64,000 nt of DNA, from positions 15,466,501 through 15,530,500 of the forward strand of contig JAPTOF010000010.1 of the NCBI GenBank assembly GCA_028554755.1. The letters run 5' to 3'. The position numbers and the translations under genes were made by a program. A model generated the notes under the pieces. That model was given only the letters and a program-made list of their open reading frames with translations. It made no database searches and was not told the DNA's origin. Below are positions 11,707 to 23,960 of the stretch, in pieces; position 1 is the stretch's first letter; each line of letters opens with the position of its first letter. Source of the DNA: Cordia subcordata. Lineage: Eukaryota; Streptophyta; Magnoliopsida; Boraginales; Cordiaceae.

Positions 11707-13620
11707 ATGAGAGTCATAGAGGTAGCGAATAGAGTGAGTATAGGTATGGATGATAAGGAGGAGTGTTTTGCTATTGATTTTATAGATCTATGTATAGAGG
11801 AATATACCCGTGAGATGTTGTGTGACAAGGATGAGTTAGTTGAGCTCGAGACCATTTTAGAGCAATTTGATTATGAGTCATTTGTCAGCAAGTATGTAGC
11901 TTCCATGTCCACTTTTGTAGACTCTAGGCCTGAGCAATTGATTAAGGTTAGTCAGCCTGACTCCCTTTCTTTAGAAGTTTCTAGTGATCCCCTTACGGTT
12001 GAGTCTTTCCCATCTTTGGAGCTCAAACCCCTCCCTGAGCACTTGAAGTATGCATTCTTAAGACCTAAAAAGACCCTTCCTATGATTATAGCTTCTAATC
12101 TGTTTAGTGAGAATGAGGAGTATCTTCTAGGAGTCCTTAGAAGTCATAAGGAGGCCATAGTGTGGATGATTGGTAATTTAAAAGATGTAGACCCTTCGAT
12201 TTGTATGCATAGAATTCATCTAGAAGAAGGTACAGTACCTTCTCGTGAGATGCAGAGATGACTTAATCCATATATGAGTGAAGTTGTGAGAAAGGAGGTC
12301 ATTAAGCTCTTAGATGTAGGAATCATTTATCTGATCTCTGATAGCGAGTGGGTTAGGCTTGTTCAGGAAGTATTGAAAAGGATTGGGATCATAGTGGAAG
12401 AGAATAATAAAGATGAACTAGTTCTTATGCGTATCCCTATGAGTTGGAGAATGTGCATAGACTATAGGAAGCTCAACTCTAGGACTAGAAATGATCACTT
12501 CCCTTTGCCCTTCCTTGACCAAATTTTGGATAGAGTAGTTAGTCATAGTTATTACTTCTTTTTAGATGGGTACTCAGGATACAATCAAATCCTCGTGTTG
12601 CCCCAGGATTAGGAGAAAACCATCTTCACATGCGCTCATGGTACCTTTGATTATAGGTGAATGTCGTTTAGTCTTTGCAATGCATTTGCCACTTTTTAAA
12701 AATGTATGATGGCTATCTTTAGTGATATGATTGAGAGGTACTTAGAGATTTTCATGGATGATTTCTCTTCCTTTGGCATGAATTTTGATGAATGCCTTAG
12801 TTACCTATCTTTAGTGCTAGACCATTGCATTAAGATGAATCTTGTCATGAGTAGGGAGAAATCACATTTCATAGTGCAAAGAGAAACAATTTTGGGTCAT
12901 GTAGTGTCTTCTGATGCTATCCAGGTTGCCCTAGCCAAGGTAGAGAGAAATTGCCTGTTCCTAAATCTATTAAGGATATGAGATCCTTTCTTGGCCATAC
13001 AGTTTTTTATTGTAGGTTCATTAAGGATTTTAGCTAGATCGCCCGTCCATTGTCTAGGCTCTTAGCACAAGATGTTTCATTTGTGTTTGATGAAGAGCGC
13101 ACTAGAGTGTTTAATGGGCTTAAATCCTTGCTTTCCTCTTTCCCTATTATCCAACTGCTTTATTATAGTCTTTCTTTTGAGATTATGTGTGATGCATCAG
13201 ATTTTCCATAGGAGCTGTATTAAGATATCAGAAGGATAAGTTGTCGTATGTGCTCTAGTATGCTAGTGAGACTCTAGATAAGGCGCAGTAAAATTACACC
13301 ACCACCAAAAAAGAGCTTCTACTAGTAGTATTCTCCCTTGATAAGTTTTGAAGCTTCTATTAGTAGTATTCTCCCTTGATAAGTTTTGATCATACATTCT
13401 TGGGCCTAAGGTCATAGTTTACACTGATTATATGGCTTTGAGGTATCTTTTGTCTAAGTGTGAATCTAAGTCCCATTTGATTAGGTGGATGCTCCTTTTG
13501 TAGGAATTTGGCATAAAGATTAGAGATAAGAAGGCTAGTGAGGCTGATTATATGTCCTATCTTATTCACAAGTCCCCTAGTAATTCCATCCCCTTTCATG
13601 AGTCTTTTTTGGATGAACAA
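11707..13620 (+). pseudogene. AthB reverse transcriptase and RNase H (decayed)
   Basis: Open pieces at 11707-12261, 12274-12612 and 12706-12981 carry the pre-RT linker, CIDYRKLNS, the DGYSGYNQI segment and FMDDFSSFG, the catalytic Asp pair in the FMDD form typical of Athila. The RNase H start CDASD follows near 13190. Stops include a TAG at 12610 where AthA has a Gln codon. The frame is lost again after 12981. Confidence 0.8.
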
Positions 13621-15350
13621 TTATTTGTCGTCTCACATCACACTCCATGGTATGTGCATATAGTGAACTATCTTATTGCAGGGCAGTTGCCACCCCATTG
13701 GGAGAAGAGAGAAAAGGATAGGTTTTGTTAATAGGTTAAGCATTTCTTTTGGGAAGATCCTTATCTCTTTAAGGTGTGTACAGCTCAGGTGATTCATAGG
13801 TGTGTTTTATAGAGTGAGTACGAGAGTATTTTGAATATGTGTCACAGTGAGGTATGTGGACATCATTTTGGAGGTAAAAAAAGTGTAGCTAAAGTCTTGC
13901 AAAGTGGATTTTTTTGGCCTACACTCTTTAAAGATGCCCAAGACTTTTATAAAAAATGTGTTAGATGTCAAAAATCTAGCTTTATTTCTAGGAGAAATAT
14001 GATGCCCCTTTTCCCTGTTCTTGTGTATGGACCTTTAGATGTTTGGGGAATTGATTTCATGGGTTCGTTTCCACCTTCCTTTGGGTATTAATACATCTTA
14101 GTGGCTGTTGACTATGTGTCCCAATGGGTTGAGGCAATTCCTAAAGGTGGCAAAACGGGTTGAGACCCGCGGGTCGACCCTCCCAACTCACCAAAAAAGA
14201 GGGTTATGGTTGAGCATTCAATGACCTGCTAGACAAACAGGTCAACCTGACCCGACCTGACTCGCCAAATGACCTACCAGACAAATAGGTCAACCCAACC
14301 CAACCCGCCAAATTGGCGGGTCGGGTTGGGTCAATCCGCATGTGACCTGCGAACTTATCAAAATGACTCGCGAACCCACCAAAGTGACCCATCTAACCCG
14401 TTATAATAACCCGCCTAACCTACCAACCCATTAAGGTCGATTTAGGGTTTTAATACCCCTAACCCGCTTGTTAAACGAGTTGACCTGACCCGTCAAACCC
14501 GCCATAAGCGGGTCAGGTCGACCTGCGAGTACCTATTTGCCATCTCTATCAATTCCTACCTAAACCAATGACCACAAGGTTGTGGTCAAGTTTATTTGAT
14601 TGCATCTTTTCTAGGTTTGAGGTACCACGAGTCTTGATTAGTGATGGAGGACAGAATTTTCGCCATAGGACACTTGAGGCTTTGCTTAGAAAATATTCAG
14701 TCACCCATAAGATTGCTACCCCGTATCACCCTCAGATGAGTAGGTCGGTAGAAGTTTCGAATAAGGAGGTTAAGTCCATTCTAGAGAAAACAGTTAGGCC
14801 TAATAGGAAAGATTGGTCTTGCAAATTGAGTGATGCATTATAGGCCTATTGTACTGTGTATAAAACCCCCATAGGTATGTTTGCATATAGTTTGATGTAT
14901 GGGAAGGCTTGCCATCTACCTATTGAGTTAGAGCATAGAGCATATTGGGCTATCAAGGCTTTAAATCTTGACATGTCTATTGTAGGTAAGAAAAGGAAGC
15001 TTAACTTAGCTGAGCTAGAAGAGTTGAGATATGAGGCATATGAGAATGCTAAACTTTATAAAGAGAGAATGAAGAAAATGCATGATAACCATATCCTTAG
15101 GAAATCTCTCTCCTACTAAAAAATTTCGATTATTTGATTCTAGATTGAATCTCTTTCCAAGTAAATTGAGAAGTCGATGGGGTGGTCCATAAGAGGTCAT
15201 TGAAGCTTACCCTTCTTGAGTGGTAGAGATGAAGGATTTGAAGGATGGACGAGTATTGACGGTGAATGGGTAGTGCCTTAAGCATTCATTAGACTCAAGC
15301 ATGGCTCTAGTGGAGTCTATTGAGCTTCAGGAGCCTTTATATAACACTTG
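13621..15350 (+). pseudogene. AthB integrase (decayed, interrupted by MITE)
   Basis: An HHCC-type zinc segment ends in CVRCQKS (13831-14000). DVWGIDFMG gives the first catalytic Asp, LISDGGQNF (about 14635) the second, and the HPQMS-SVEVSNKE segment the Glu. A 407-bp DNA transposon separates the first and second catalytic positions. Stops occur after 14091, 14843 and 15119. The C-terminal part aligns with the AthA tail through LKDGR-like sequence. Confidence 0.8.
14143..14549. mobile_element. hAT-like MITE in AthB integrase
   Basis: Flanked by a perfect 8-base direct repeat CAATTCCT (14135-14142 and 14550-14557), the hAT duplication length. Ends are AAAGGTGGCAAAACGGGT and, reverse-complemented on the right, ATAGAGATGGCAAATAGGT. 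The interior is full of GGGTC/GACCC motifs and has a foldback around 14294-14332 (CCCAACCCAACCCGCCAA against TTGGCGGGTCGGGTTGGG, one mismatch). There is no transposase. Confidence 0.85.
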
Positions 15351-16417
15351 ATGAATAGAGCTTGCCTGGCGATGGCATGATGGTTAAAGCTACTAGGAGG
15401 CAACCTAGAGTTCGGTAATTTCATTCTTTTCTTTTGTTTTTTTTTGCATTTGTAATCTTTTCCTTTTAATCGCTGGAGCATTTTACCTATTCCTTCATTC
15501 CCCTTCTCTATTTTTGCGTATAGCCTTGTTCTTATTTGTTAATCCCAACGCAGACTTGCATGGCATATGTCTACTAACCTCATGTGCTTTTTAAGTATTT
15601 GTGTATTGATAAGGGATAGATTAGTAGATGATTGGAATTTCATTGGTATTTGTGGAGTCATGCGAACACAAGGCTGTAACTTCCATCCTCTTGTCCCTAT
15701 TTTCTGCCCTTTCCACACTTTCTATACTTGTGCTTTATTGCTTGCTTGTTGCCATGGTTAGTTACTGTTTGCTTAAGGATGAGCAAAGTTTAGGTTTGGG
15801 GGTATAGGTGTTTTTTGGGTTTTTCATATAGATTAGCATGGTTTTGCTCAAAATTGTGAAATTTTTTTGGTTTTTTATGCATGTAGAGTCTTTTATCTCT
15901 TTGTTGATTAGAGTGTTGGCTAGTGTTAATTGACTTAATTGATTGGCAAAGATGAGGTTGTATTGTGGGAAGTGAATGGAATGGAGGAAAGCTAGGACTT
16001 TGAAGAGAATCCTTTTGAAAACTATAGGGAGTGAGCACTTATAAGAATTCACCTTATAGTTGCCGCACAACTTGGTTGAAAAAAGTGTTTTTGTTTAAGG
16101 GTTGTTGATGTGAGTGCCCCCTCACTTGATTGGTTCTTTTTGTGTGCCTTATCCCTTTTTTGTCTTTTTTTTGTTTTACGTTATGTATTGAGAAAAAATG
16201 AAAAAATGCAAAAGTAGAAATAAAAGGTGAAAAGGATTGCAAAAATGGAAAAAACTGAAAAATGAGAAAAAAGCCGAATGGCAAGAAAAAATGAAGTATG
16301 TTGAATAAGAGTCAAAGGACACAATGTCAATTTCACACATGTTTAGCCTTCTTCCATTGATCTTCCATTTGAAGTGGTTGGTGAAACTCGAGTTAGTATG
16401 CCTGAGGGGGTTTCTTT
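15351..16417 (+). other. Non-coding 3' tail of AthB
   Basis: Matches the AthA tail: the GCTACTAGGAGGCAACCTAG segment (15390), the AAGTTTAGGTTTGGGGGTAT purine block (15789-15808), the GTTGATGTGAGTGCCCC segment (16104) and an A-rich stretch. No open frame of note. The true polypurine tract and 3' LTR are missing. Confidence 0.7.
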
Positions 16418-16617
16418 GCTTAGACCAACTGTGCGTCTAGCCTTACTGTGCACCCAAGTCATTAGTTCAAGTCAAGGGACCTTTATACATACATCAACAA
16501 AACATACCTGAGATAATACATAAGAAACTCATAATGCCATCTAACAAAATGATTATACATGGTTTAACATCCAAAATGTCATATACAAGTGATCTTTAGG
16601 GCATACTAATCCTTACA
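16418..16617 (-). repeat. Truncated copia LTR fragment
   Basis: Corresponds to the last ~200 bases (plus-strand sense) of the CopA LTR, compare 27316-27516: GTGCACCCAAGTCATTAGTTCAAGTC, AATGCCATCTAACAAAA and GGGCATACTAATCC. No internal region is attached. Confidence 0.75.
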
Positions 16618-17158
16618 TGTGAAAAGTAGGAGATGAAAGGATTAGGATTTTGAGAGATGAGTGTGAAAGAATATGACTTCTTGTTCTAAAAAATGACCAA
16701 AAGAGGGCTTATATAAGCCAATTTTTTTCGGCTACCGGAACACCTAACCGGTGCGTCGGTACCAACAGCTTCCTATTTCGCTAAAGGAAGTTACTAGGCC
16801 GGTAGTCCAATAGTTGCTCTCTTTTGTCTTCGTTTTAGCTCCGTTTTGCTTCTGATTCCTTTGGCCTTTGTTCGGAAGCCTCTAATCTTGCTTTTCTTCC
16901 ACTTTTCATTCTCAAAATCTTCTTCAATTCTTTCCCAAATTATTTCCATCTTTGTTTAGCTCAAGACATTCCTCAACTCACCTAAAACACAAGATAAGTG
17001 CACTTTACTGTAGAATTTATGCTTTAAGCTCAAATATGGACATCTAAAGCCTAATAAGCTCAAGTATGATACAAATGCTATACTAATACACCTAATAGAG
17101 CACAAAATAACTCAAAAATGAATAAGAATGCAATATGTAAACCCACAAAACCAACACA
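16618..17158 (-). repeat. 3' LTR (partial) of a minus-strand Athila-related element
   Basis: On the minus strand it begins TGATGTGTTGGTTTTGTGGG after the purine tract AAAGGTTTAAGGGTGT (about 17159-17176). It matches 39480-40076, for example GTGTGAAAGAATATGACTTCTTG against GTGTGAAAGAATATGACTTGTT. Truncated at the left by the copia fragment. Confidence 0.65.
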
Positions 17159-18440
17159 TCAACACCCTTAAACCTTTTTCTCGCTTCTCCCCAAGCAAGC
17201 CCAAACCTAAGTCTTTCTCAAAGTTGGTAAAGAGGGTAGCCTAAAGGATTGATTTTCTATCATGTTGCATCTAAGAAGTATGTAAGGGTCATTTATTTCG
17301 TAGAGGGGGTTCCCAAGGCCTTTTTGAATCCTTCCCTTACTCACAAGGGGTCTCAAACCTCTAGGAAGTTCCCTAGAAGCTATACCACCACAAGCCCCAA
17401 ATTCTAACATACGCACTCGGGATGTTGATATTTCATGCTTTCTCAACTGACATGACCTCCCTAATATACACAAAGCCTCAAAGACAAGAAGAGAATGAGC
17501 TCACTCCCTACAACTTTCAAGGGCATCTCCTCCAAGCCTCAGCTCTCTTTCCACTCTATTCACTCCCCACAATACAACCTTATCTCCATCAATCAATTAA
17601 ATCAATCATAAGTGCCAATACTCTAATCAACAAGAGATAAACGACTCTATATGCATCAAAATCAAAATTTTTTTACCATTTTAAGCACATAATTCAATCT
17701 ACCCTAAATAAAGCATAAGACAATAAAGCCAAACTCCCATACTCCCAAACCCAAACTTTGCTTATCCTCAAGCAAAAAGAAGAGAAGCACACACCAAGCA
17801 AATAGGCAACACAAAGCAAGTAAGGGTGGTTAGGACGGGGTAGATATAAGGGGACAAGTAGAGAAAGGATAGATACAACCTTGTGTTCTTTTTTGAAGCT
17901 TGTCGATGCAAATGATCAATAATTTGTCTACTAACCTTATTTCTCAACAAATGACAAACACTCACAAAGCACAACATCAATAGCATTGCCATGCGGCTCA
18001 CATTGGTATTAACAAATGATAAACAAGGTGCACAAAAATGGGAAATGATAGAGAGGGTTAACACTTGGGATGGTGAAAAAGAAAACAAATGACAAGAAAA
18101 ACGAAAATCAAGAAAAGTAAATGAGAAAATAAGTATAATAAGTAAAAAAAGAAAAATGAAAACAAGTAAAAGACAAGGAAAACACAAAAGGTATACACAT
18201 GTCTGGGGTACCTCCTAGTAGTGCTGGATTTAACGTCTCCAGCCGGGTGCCAATGTTAGAGCAATATATGTTCAAAATTGTGAGGCACAAATTACTAGAT
18301 ATTCATCCAAGCACAAATAGTAGAAGGAAAGGGGTCATGCATCATATAATAGGGTGATGAATGCACAATGCATCCCTTTTTTAACTCCCACCTTGAAACA
18401 TCAAATTAAAATGTGTGTGCAAGTGTGGAAAGTGTCATGT
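17159..18440 (-). other. Polypurine tract and non-coding tail of the minus-strand element
   Basis: Read on the minus strand it has a purine block at 17731-17773 (GCTTGAGGATAAGCAAAGTT followed by TGGGTTTGGG) and, about 570 bases later, the polypurine tract adjoining the LTR. The blocks GGGGAGAAGCGAG and CGAGTGCG...AATTTGGGG recur in AthA and at 341-650. Short minus frames at 17768-18290 are low-complexity and probably not coding. Confidence 0.55.
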
Positions 18441-18441
18441 A

Positions 18442-19245
18442 TTAGCATGAAAGATCATGCCCTATGTGCTCTCTAACTAGCTCCCCTGTGGCCTTCTTCT
18501 CACAATCAAGGACTAAAAACACACCCTCCTCATGGGTCAACAATAGGTCCAATGTATGGAACATGGGAGATATGCTATCTAACCCTAGATGAAAGTGTTC
18601 TATGCGTGAAGGCACAAATGTGAGCTCCAAAGAAAGAGGCTCAACAAAATAGGAAAGGGGAGTAAGAATGACACTAGGAGAAGGAGGAGCAACAATAAGG
18701 GAACTGGACATACTACACTCTTCTTCCCCACAAGATATAGCATCATCTAGCCTAGGTCACTTTAACTCCTCATAAAGGGTGGAGACGATCTTAATAGGCT
18801 CATTCACATTAATGAAAGGTTCATGCTCATATAGAAAATGCTTAACCTCATCAATTGATTCCCTAATGGAGAGGGTATCAACAACGATTCATCAAACACA
18901 CCCAAAGACCCATAGATCACAATTTCAAGTTCATCAATTTCATCCCTAAGTGTCTTCTTAAAGTGGTTGTTCTTCTTAATGCAACAATCCTTAACTCTAA
19001 GAGACTTATCATCTAAAACCTCCAAAATTTATGTCTTGTTTTCTCTAATGGATGACTCCAAGCCTTCACTAGCTAAGATCTTATCAAATGCTTCCACAAA
19101 GTCATTGCTAGTAGGCATCATCTCACTATCACACTCTTCATATGGGGTGGCACACATAGAGGGGACAATAGAGACTCAAAGGATCTTGGGTCATGGATAC
19201 ATAAATGCTCGAAGGAGATGTGTACCTAGACTCCCTAAATAAGGA
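18442..19245 (-). pseudogene. Unfamiliar ORF of an Athila-related element (copy 1)
   Basis: I do not recognise the family. On the minus strand, reading from 19240, a coding-like region of about 265 codons is traceable across one stop after ENKT, a frame change near 18890 and a stop after YEELK. Its last part (18711-18442, 89 codons open) aligns with the plus-strand copy at 62127-62622. Shared segments include LTFV, FHLGL, TLDL, EGVFL, LD-EKKA-G, RE and GH-LSC. It is acidic, with no signal peptide or membrane segment visible. It lies where gag-pol would be expected, between a truncated 5' LTR and the tail, so the element looks non-autonomous. Confidence 0.45.
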
Positions 19246-19289
19246 CTCAAAATGAAAATGAGTGCTATGATTATGATACTAAACCTCCA

Positions 19290-19519
19290 AGTGTGTGTAA
19301 AGTGTGGGATAAGGGAATCAAGTGATCTAAGGGAGTCAAACACTTGGAGATAGGGACTAGGGTGATTACATCTTGCAAATGGGCGATTACTACTTCTTGT
19401 TGGGGTTGGTTGATGGATTATACTTGGGTTACTCAAGTCTAGACCTCTAATTAGCCTCCTAATTGGTACCCTAAGCCTCAGTGCAGGTCAGTCCCCAGGT
19501 GGCGAGGCTTAGCAATACG
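19290..19519 (-). repeat. Split Athila-related 5' LTR, segment 1
   Basis: Matches 5320-5520: AATCAAGTGAT, GGGACTAGGGTGATTAC, ATTACTACTTCTTGTT and CTCTAATTAGCCTCCTAATTG. The LTR end and primer site (about 200 bases in the 5.1-kb copy) are deleted. It is interrupted at 19519 by CopA and resumes at 27517. Confidence 0.7.
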
Positions 19520-20002
19520 TGTAGGATCGATGTTATTAAGTGTGGTGTATCCTAGTCCATATTTTCAAAAAATTTAACTAAGAAACCATGCTAGGAAAAC
19601 AATATATCCACATAACACACACAAGAACATGCTTAAGAACATATAGAACATTACTAGTATTTGCAAAACATGTAAAGCTAACCTCTTGAAGCGTGAGGCC
19701 TTTGATGAAGCTATAATCATCACGAGCTTTGTTTTTACTCATGAACAGGGCCATCAAAAATTTACAATAAGGGTATCATAATAGGCAACTCCCTAGTCCA
19801 GTCTTGGACCTATTGTGTGTCCAGCCTCACTGTGCACCCAAGTCATTAGTTCAAGTCAAATAACCTTTACACATGCATCAATAAAACATAACAGAGATAA
19901 TATGTAAGTAACTCATAATGCCATTTAACAAAAATGATTATACATTGTTTAACATCCAAAATGTCATGTACAAGTAAGCTTTAGGGCATACTAATCCTAA
20001 CA
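19520..20002 (-). repeat. 3' LTR of CopA (internally deleted)
   Basis: Plus-strand ends TGTAGGATCGAT and ATCCTAACA match the 5' LTR, but only 483 bases remain against 1940. The join lies near 19795-19803, where CTCCCTAGTC passes straight to CTTGGACCTATTG, skipping about 1.5 kb. Confidence 0.85.
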
Positions 20003-20019
20003 ATCTCCCACTTGCACTA

Positions 20020-21560
20020 AAGATCACTTCTGCACAACCTAATGTCCATGAACTCTAAATGTGTGGTAAAAATTTTCTCTGGGAGAGTCTTTGTTAATGG
20101 GTTCGCCAGGTTTCTGCTGAAGCTATCTTTTCAACTACTACATCTTCTCTCTAGATAAACTCACGGATCAAATGATATTTCCATTCAGTGCGTTTACCCG
20201 TTTTGTGATTCCTGGGCTCTTTGCACTATGAAATAGCATTGTTGTTGTCACAATACAATGTTATCGGTCTATGAGCTATTGGCACAGCCTCTAGGTCTAA
20301 AAGGAACTTTCTTGGCCATACTACCTCTTTCGCAGCCTTAGATGCTGCTACATATTCGGACTCTATGGTAGAGTCAGCAATACAATTTTGCTTCACATTT
20401 CTTCACAAAATAGCTTCTCCTGACATAGTGAAAACATATCCAGAAGTAGACTTCCTAGAATCTTTGTCGGACTAGAAATTTGAGTTTGTATAGGCTAATG
20501 GCGTTAGATCAGTATTCTAGCACATAATCCTTAGTTCCTTGCGGGAACTTGAATATATGCTTAACTGCGACCAAATGTGTCGGTCCACGGTTTGACTAAT
20601 ATCTACTAACCATGCCAATAGCAAAGCAAATATCTGGTCTAGTACATAACATGGCATACATGAGGCTTCCAACCACCGAAGCATAAGCAACTTGCTTCAT
20701 GCTCTCTATTTCCTCAGGTGTTTTAGGACATTGATTCCGAGATAGATAAACTCTATGTCTAGAAGGTAATGAGGCCTTTTTAGAGTTTTGCATGTTAAAC
20801 CTGACCGATATCTTCTCAATAAATGAAGCTTGAGATAAGGCCAGCCTTTTGTTCTTACGATCTTGCATAAGCTTGACACCTAGAACATAACTAGCTTATC
20901 CTAAATCCTTCATTTGAAATTGAGTAGAAAGCCAAACCTTGATGGATAATAACATCCCCATATCATTTCCAATTAGTAGGATATCATCCACATACAAAAC
21001 CAAAAGAGCTATATCATTTTCATTACATCTCTTATACGCACAAGGTTCATCAATATTTTGATCAAAACGATAAGATTTAATTGCCCGATCAAATTTGATG
21101 TTCCATGCTTTATATGCTTTCTTTAGATCATAAATATATTTTTTTAACTTACAAACCATATGTTCCTAGCCTTTAGCAACATATCCATCTGGTTGTGTCA
21201 TGTAAATGGTCTCGTCAAGCTCTCCATTAAGAAAAGCTGTCTTGACGTCCATTTGCCAAATCTCATAGTCATAATGATATACGATGGCAAGAAATATTAT
21301 GATGGATTTAAGCATGGCTACTAGTGAGAAAGTTTCCTCACAGTCAATCCCTTCTTTTTGAGTATAACCTTTTGCAACCAACCTTACTTTAAAGGTTTCA
21401 ACTTTTCCATCAGCTCCTCTTTTCCTCTTATAGATCCATTTGCACCCTATAGGTTTTACCCCTTTAGGTGCAACTACAAGATCCTAGACTTTGTTAGAAT
21501 ACATAGGTTCTAACTCTAAATCCATTGCTTTATGCTATTGGTCGGCATCTATGTCAAAAA
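20020..21560 (-). pseudogene. CopA reverse transcriptase and RNase H (decayed)
   Basis: Minus-strand open pieces at 21381-21166, 21159-20896 and 20868-20596 carry the DVKTAFLNGELDE motif, the LYVDDILLIGND catalytic motif (Asp pair) near 21000, and the SLMYAMLCTRPDICFA segment. RNase H follows down to about 20020. Function in the family is copying the RNA into DNA inside virus-like particles. Stops separate the pieces. Confidence 0.85.
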
Positions 21561-21599
21561 CTGCTTTATCATAACTTGTGGGATCCACCACCTGATTCT

Positions 21600-23110
21600 C
21601 TAAAGAAGTCTAAAAGAACTCTCCATAATACCAATCAAGAGGCCTAAATATCCTTCCACTATGACAAGGCTCCAATATGTTAGGTGTACTATGCTGTTCT
21701 TTTCCATTCACAGTTACCATAGGTGTTACTAGAGATTCTTTTAAAATCTCATCTAGAGCAACTTCAGAATCTGGTGTTTTCTGGACCATTTCATCATTCT
21801 CTAAGTATCTAGCGTGGGTGCTCATAAACACCTTTTGGTCTTTAGGATTATAAAAGATCCCACCTCTGGTTCCTTTAGGATAACTAATAAAATAGTATAA
21901 CTCAGATCTTGGTTCCAATTTTGAAGCATTACTATTAAGTACATAAACCACACAGCTCCAAATGTGGAGATGATTTAAACTAGGCTTATGCCCGATCTAC
22001 ATTTCTTGAGGTGTCCTAGGTATTGATTTAGATGGTACTAAGTCCAAGATGTATGCTGCTGTTTCAAGTTTTAAGGGCATACCCCCAAAAAGATAAAGGT
22101 AATGATGCATGACTCATCATTGACCTAACCATATCTAATAGGGTACGATTTATTCTCTCTACTACACCATTTTGCTGAGGAGTCCCTGTTGCAGTGAACT
22201 GAGACACTATCCCTTCTTATGTAAGATAGTCTTTGAACTCACCGGAGAGGTATTCGCCACCTCAATCAGACCGAAGAGCTTTGATATGTTTATCTAATTT
22301 CTACTCTCGTCTTTGAACTCTTTGAATTTCTCAAAGAATTTAGACTTGCGTCACATCAGATATATATATCCATACCTAGAGTAATCATTAGTAAAAGTAA
22401 TGAAATACTCATAACCTCCTTGTGCTGGTTTGCTCATAGGACCACACACATCAGTGTGAACCAATTCCAATACTTCTTTGACCCTTTCTCCTTTAGAAGA
22501 AAATGACCATTTAGTCATCTTCCCTTTGAGACAAGATTCACACGGAGGTAGATCTTCGAGATCTAATGAGCTAAGATGCCCATCCTCAACTAATCTCCGA
22601 ATTCATTTTAGACTAATATGTCCTAAGTGTGGGTGCCAAAGATAAGTATCATTAGTCAAAGAAACCCTCCTTTTTGGGGAATTAGTTTCTTTTATATTAT
22701 GCATTGAGTTTGTTATAGGTTTTATATAGAACAAGTTATCATGCATGGTACTGGAACAAATAATATTTCCATCTCTATTGATATCAACACTAGAATGGAA
22801 ATTAATGCAAAAACCATCTAATATTAATTGTGAAACAGAAATAGGGCTGTTATGTACATCCGGAACATAACAAACGTTGTTAAAAAATAACTTCCTATTA
22901 CATGGAAAATTTAAGCACATTCTTCCCACTATAGCAGCTCATACTTTGGCTCCATTACCCAACCTCAAAGCAAACTCCCTTTTAGCTAGTTCCTTCATTT
23001 CCTAAAACCAATGCAAAGAATTGCAAATATGATTAGTGGCTCCAGAGTCTACAATCCAAGAATCAGTAGAATCAACCACTAAGCAGGTTTCTATGTAGAA
23101 CAAAAGAGGT
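21600..23110 (-). pseudogene. CopA protease and integrase (decayed)
   Basis: Minus-strand pieces at 22929-22603 (post-protease segment with TYLWHPHLGHISLK, the integrase zinc-finger His region) and 21951-21610 (integrase C-terminal to RT linker, with FISYPKGTRGGIFYN). The GAG-pre-integrase segment and the central core are broken by stops; a SPQQNG-type segment can be followed near 22160-22190. The protease Asp-Ser-Gly region lies near 23050. Confidence 0.75.
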
Positions 23111-23114
23111 GCAC

Positions 23115-23960
23115 CTATCTAGCCTTGTGCCAAGTATTTTGGGCAATTCTTTTTCCAGTGCCTTTTTAGGCCACATTTAAAGCATTTGCCCTTGGGCTTT
23201 TCACCTGTTAACTACCAGGGTTGTTCACCATTTCTCTTCTTTTTCCCTTGACCACGTTTTTGCTTCCCTTTTCCTTTGGACTTTCTCCCTTTCAGGTTAA
23301 GTCCAGAAGTGGATGCTTGAACTATATTTATATGGCCTTTATTTCTCATTATGGCTTCTATAGCTAGGAGCTCTTTCATTAATTTTGTCATATCTATGTT
23401 CATCTTGCTCATATTACAATTGAGCTTGAACTGGGTATAGGATGACGTAGAGTCTCCAAAATCATCTCTACCTTTGACTGTTCATCTATGTTTGCTCCTA
23501 AGATCTCGGCAGTATTGAAGTAATCCATCAATTTGAGCATATGCTCCCTGACAGATGCTCCTTCTACCATCCTTTGATTCACAATTTCTCTAAGAGCACC
23601 TTGCCTTGTGGGTTTGTTCTTATCAACAAACAAACGAGATAGTAAGGTCATGATTTCTTTTGCAGTTTCCCAATGATAATGCTTGCTCTACAAAATATCT
23701 AACACAGAAGCCATCATATAGCACTTGGCCATACTATTGGCTTTCTGCCATTTTGCCTCAGCATCTTTCTGGGCTTCAGAAGAGTTATCCCTGACAGCAA
23801 GACAAAGAGTTGTTAGGACATACTTGTACTCTTCTGTGGTAAGTACTATGTCCAAGTTTCACTCCCAGTCCACAAAACTCGGTCCAGTGAGCGTATGCTT
23901 TTTGAGAATTGTAGCTAGTGGACTAAACAAAAAGATTTTTCTGGATACAACAATATAATC
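23115..23960 (-). pseudogene. CopA gag (decayed)
   Basis: Minus-strand frames 23651-23409 and 23412-23212 contain TRQGALREIVNQRMVEGASVR and a Lys/Gly-rich KGKGKQKRGQGKKK basic stretch that precedes the zinc knuckle. The N-terminal portion reads toward 23960 and matches CopB gag. One frame change separates the two main pieces. Confidence 0.8.

Larger units (their letters stand above)
7921..16417 (+). mobile_element. Degenerate Athila-type Ty3/gypsy element (AthB)
   Basis: The order is 5' LTR (7921-9000), tRNA-Asp-like primer site (9007-9024), gag, protease, RT, RNase H, integrase (ending about 15350) and a non-coding tail parallel to that of AthA. Proteins align along their length with AthA but contain many stops and frameshifts. 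The 3' end is lost: the tail stops at 16417 against a copia LTR fragment. A hAT-like MITE sits in the integrase. Older than AthA by its decay. Confidence 0.85.
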
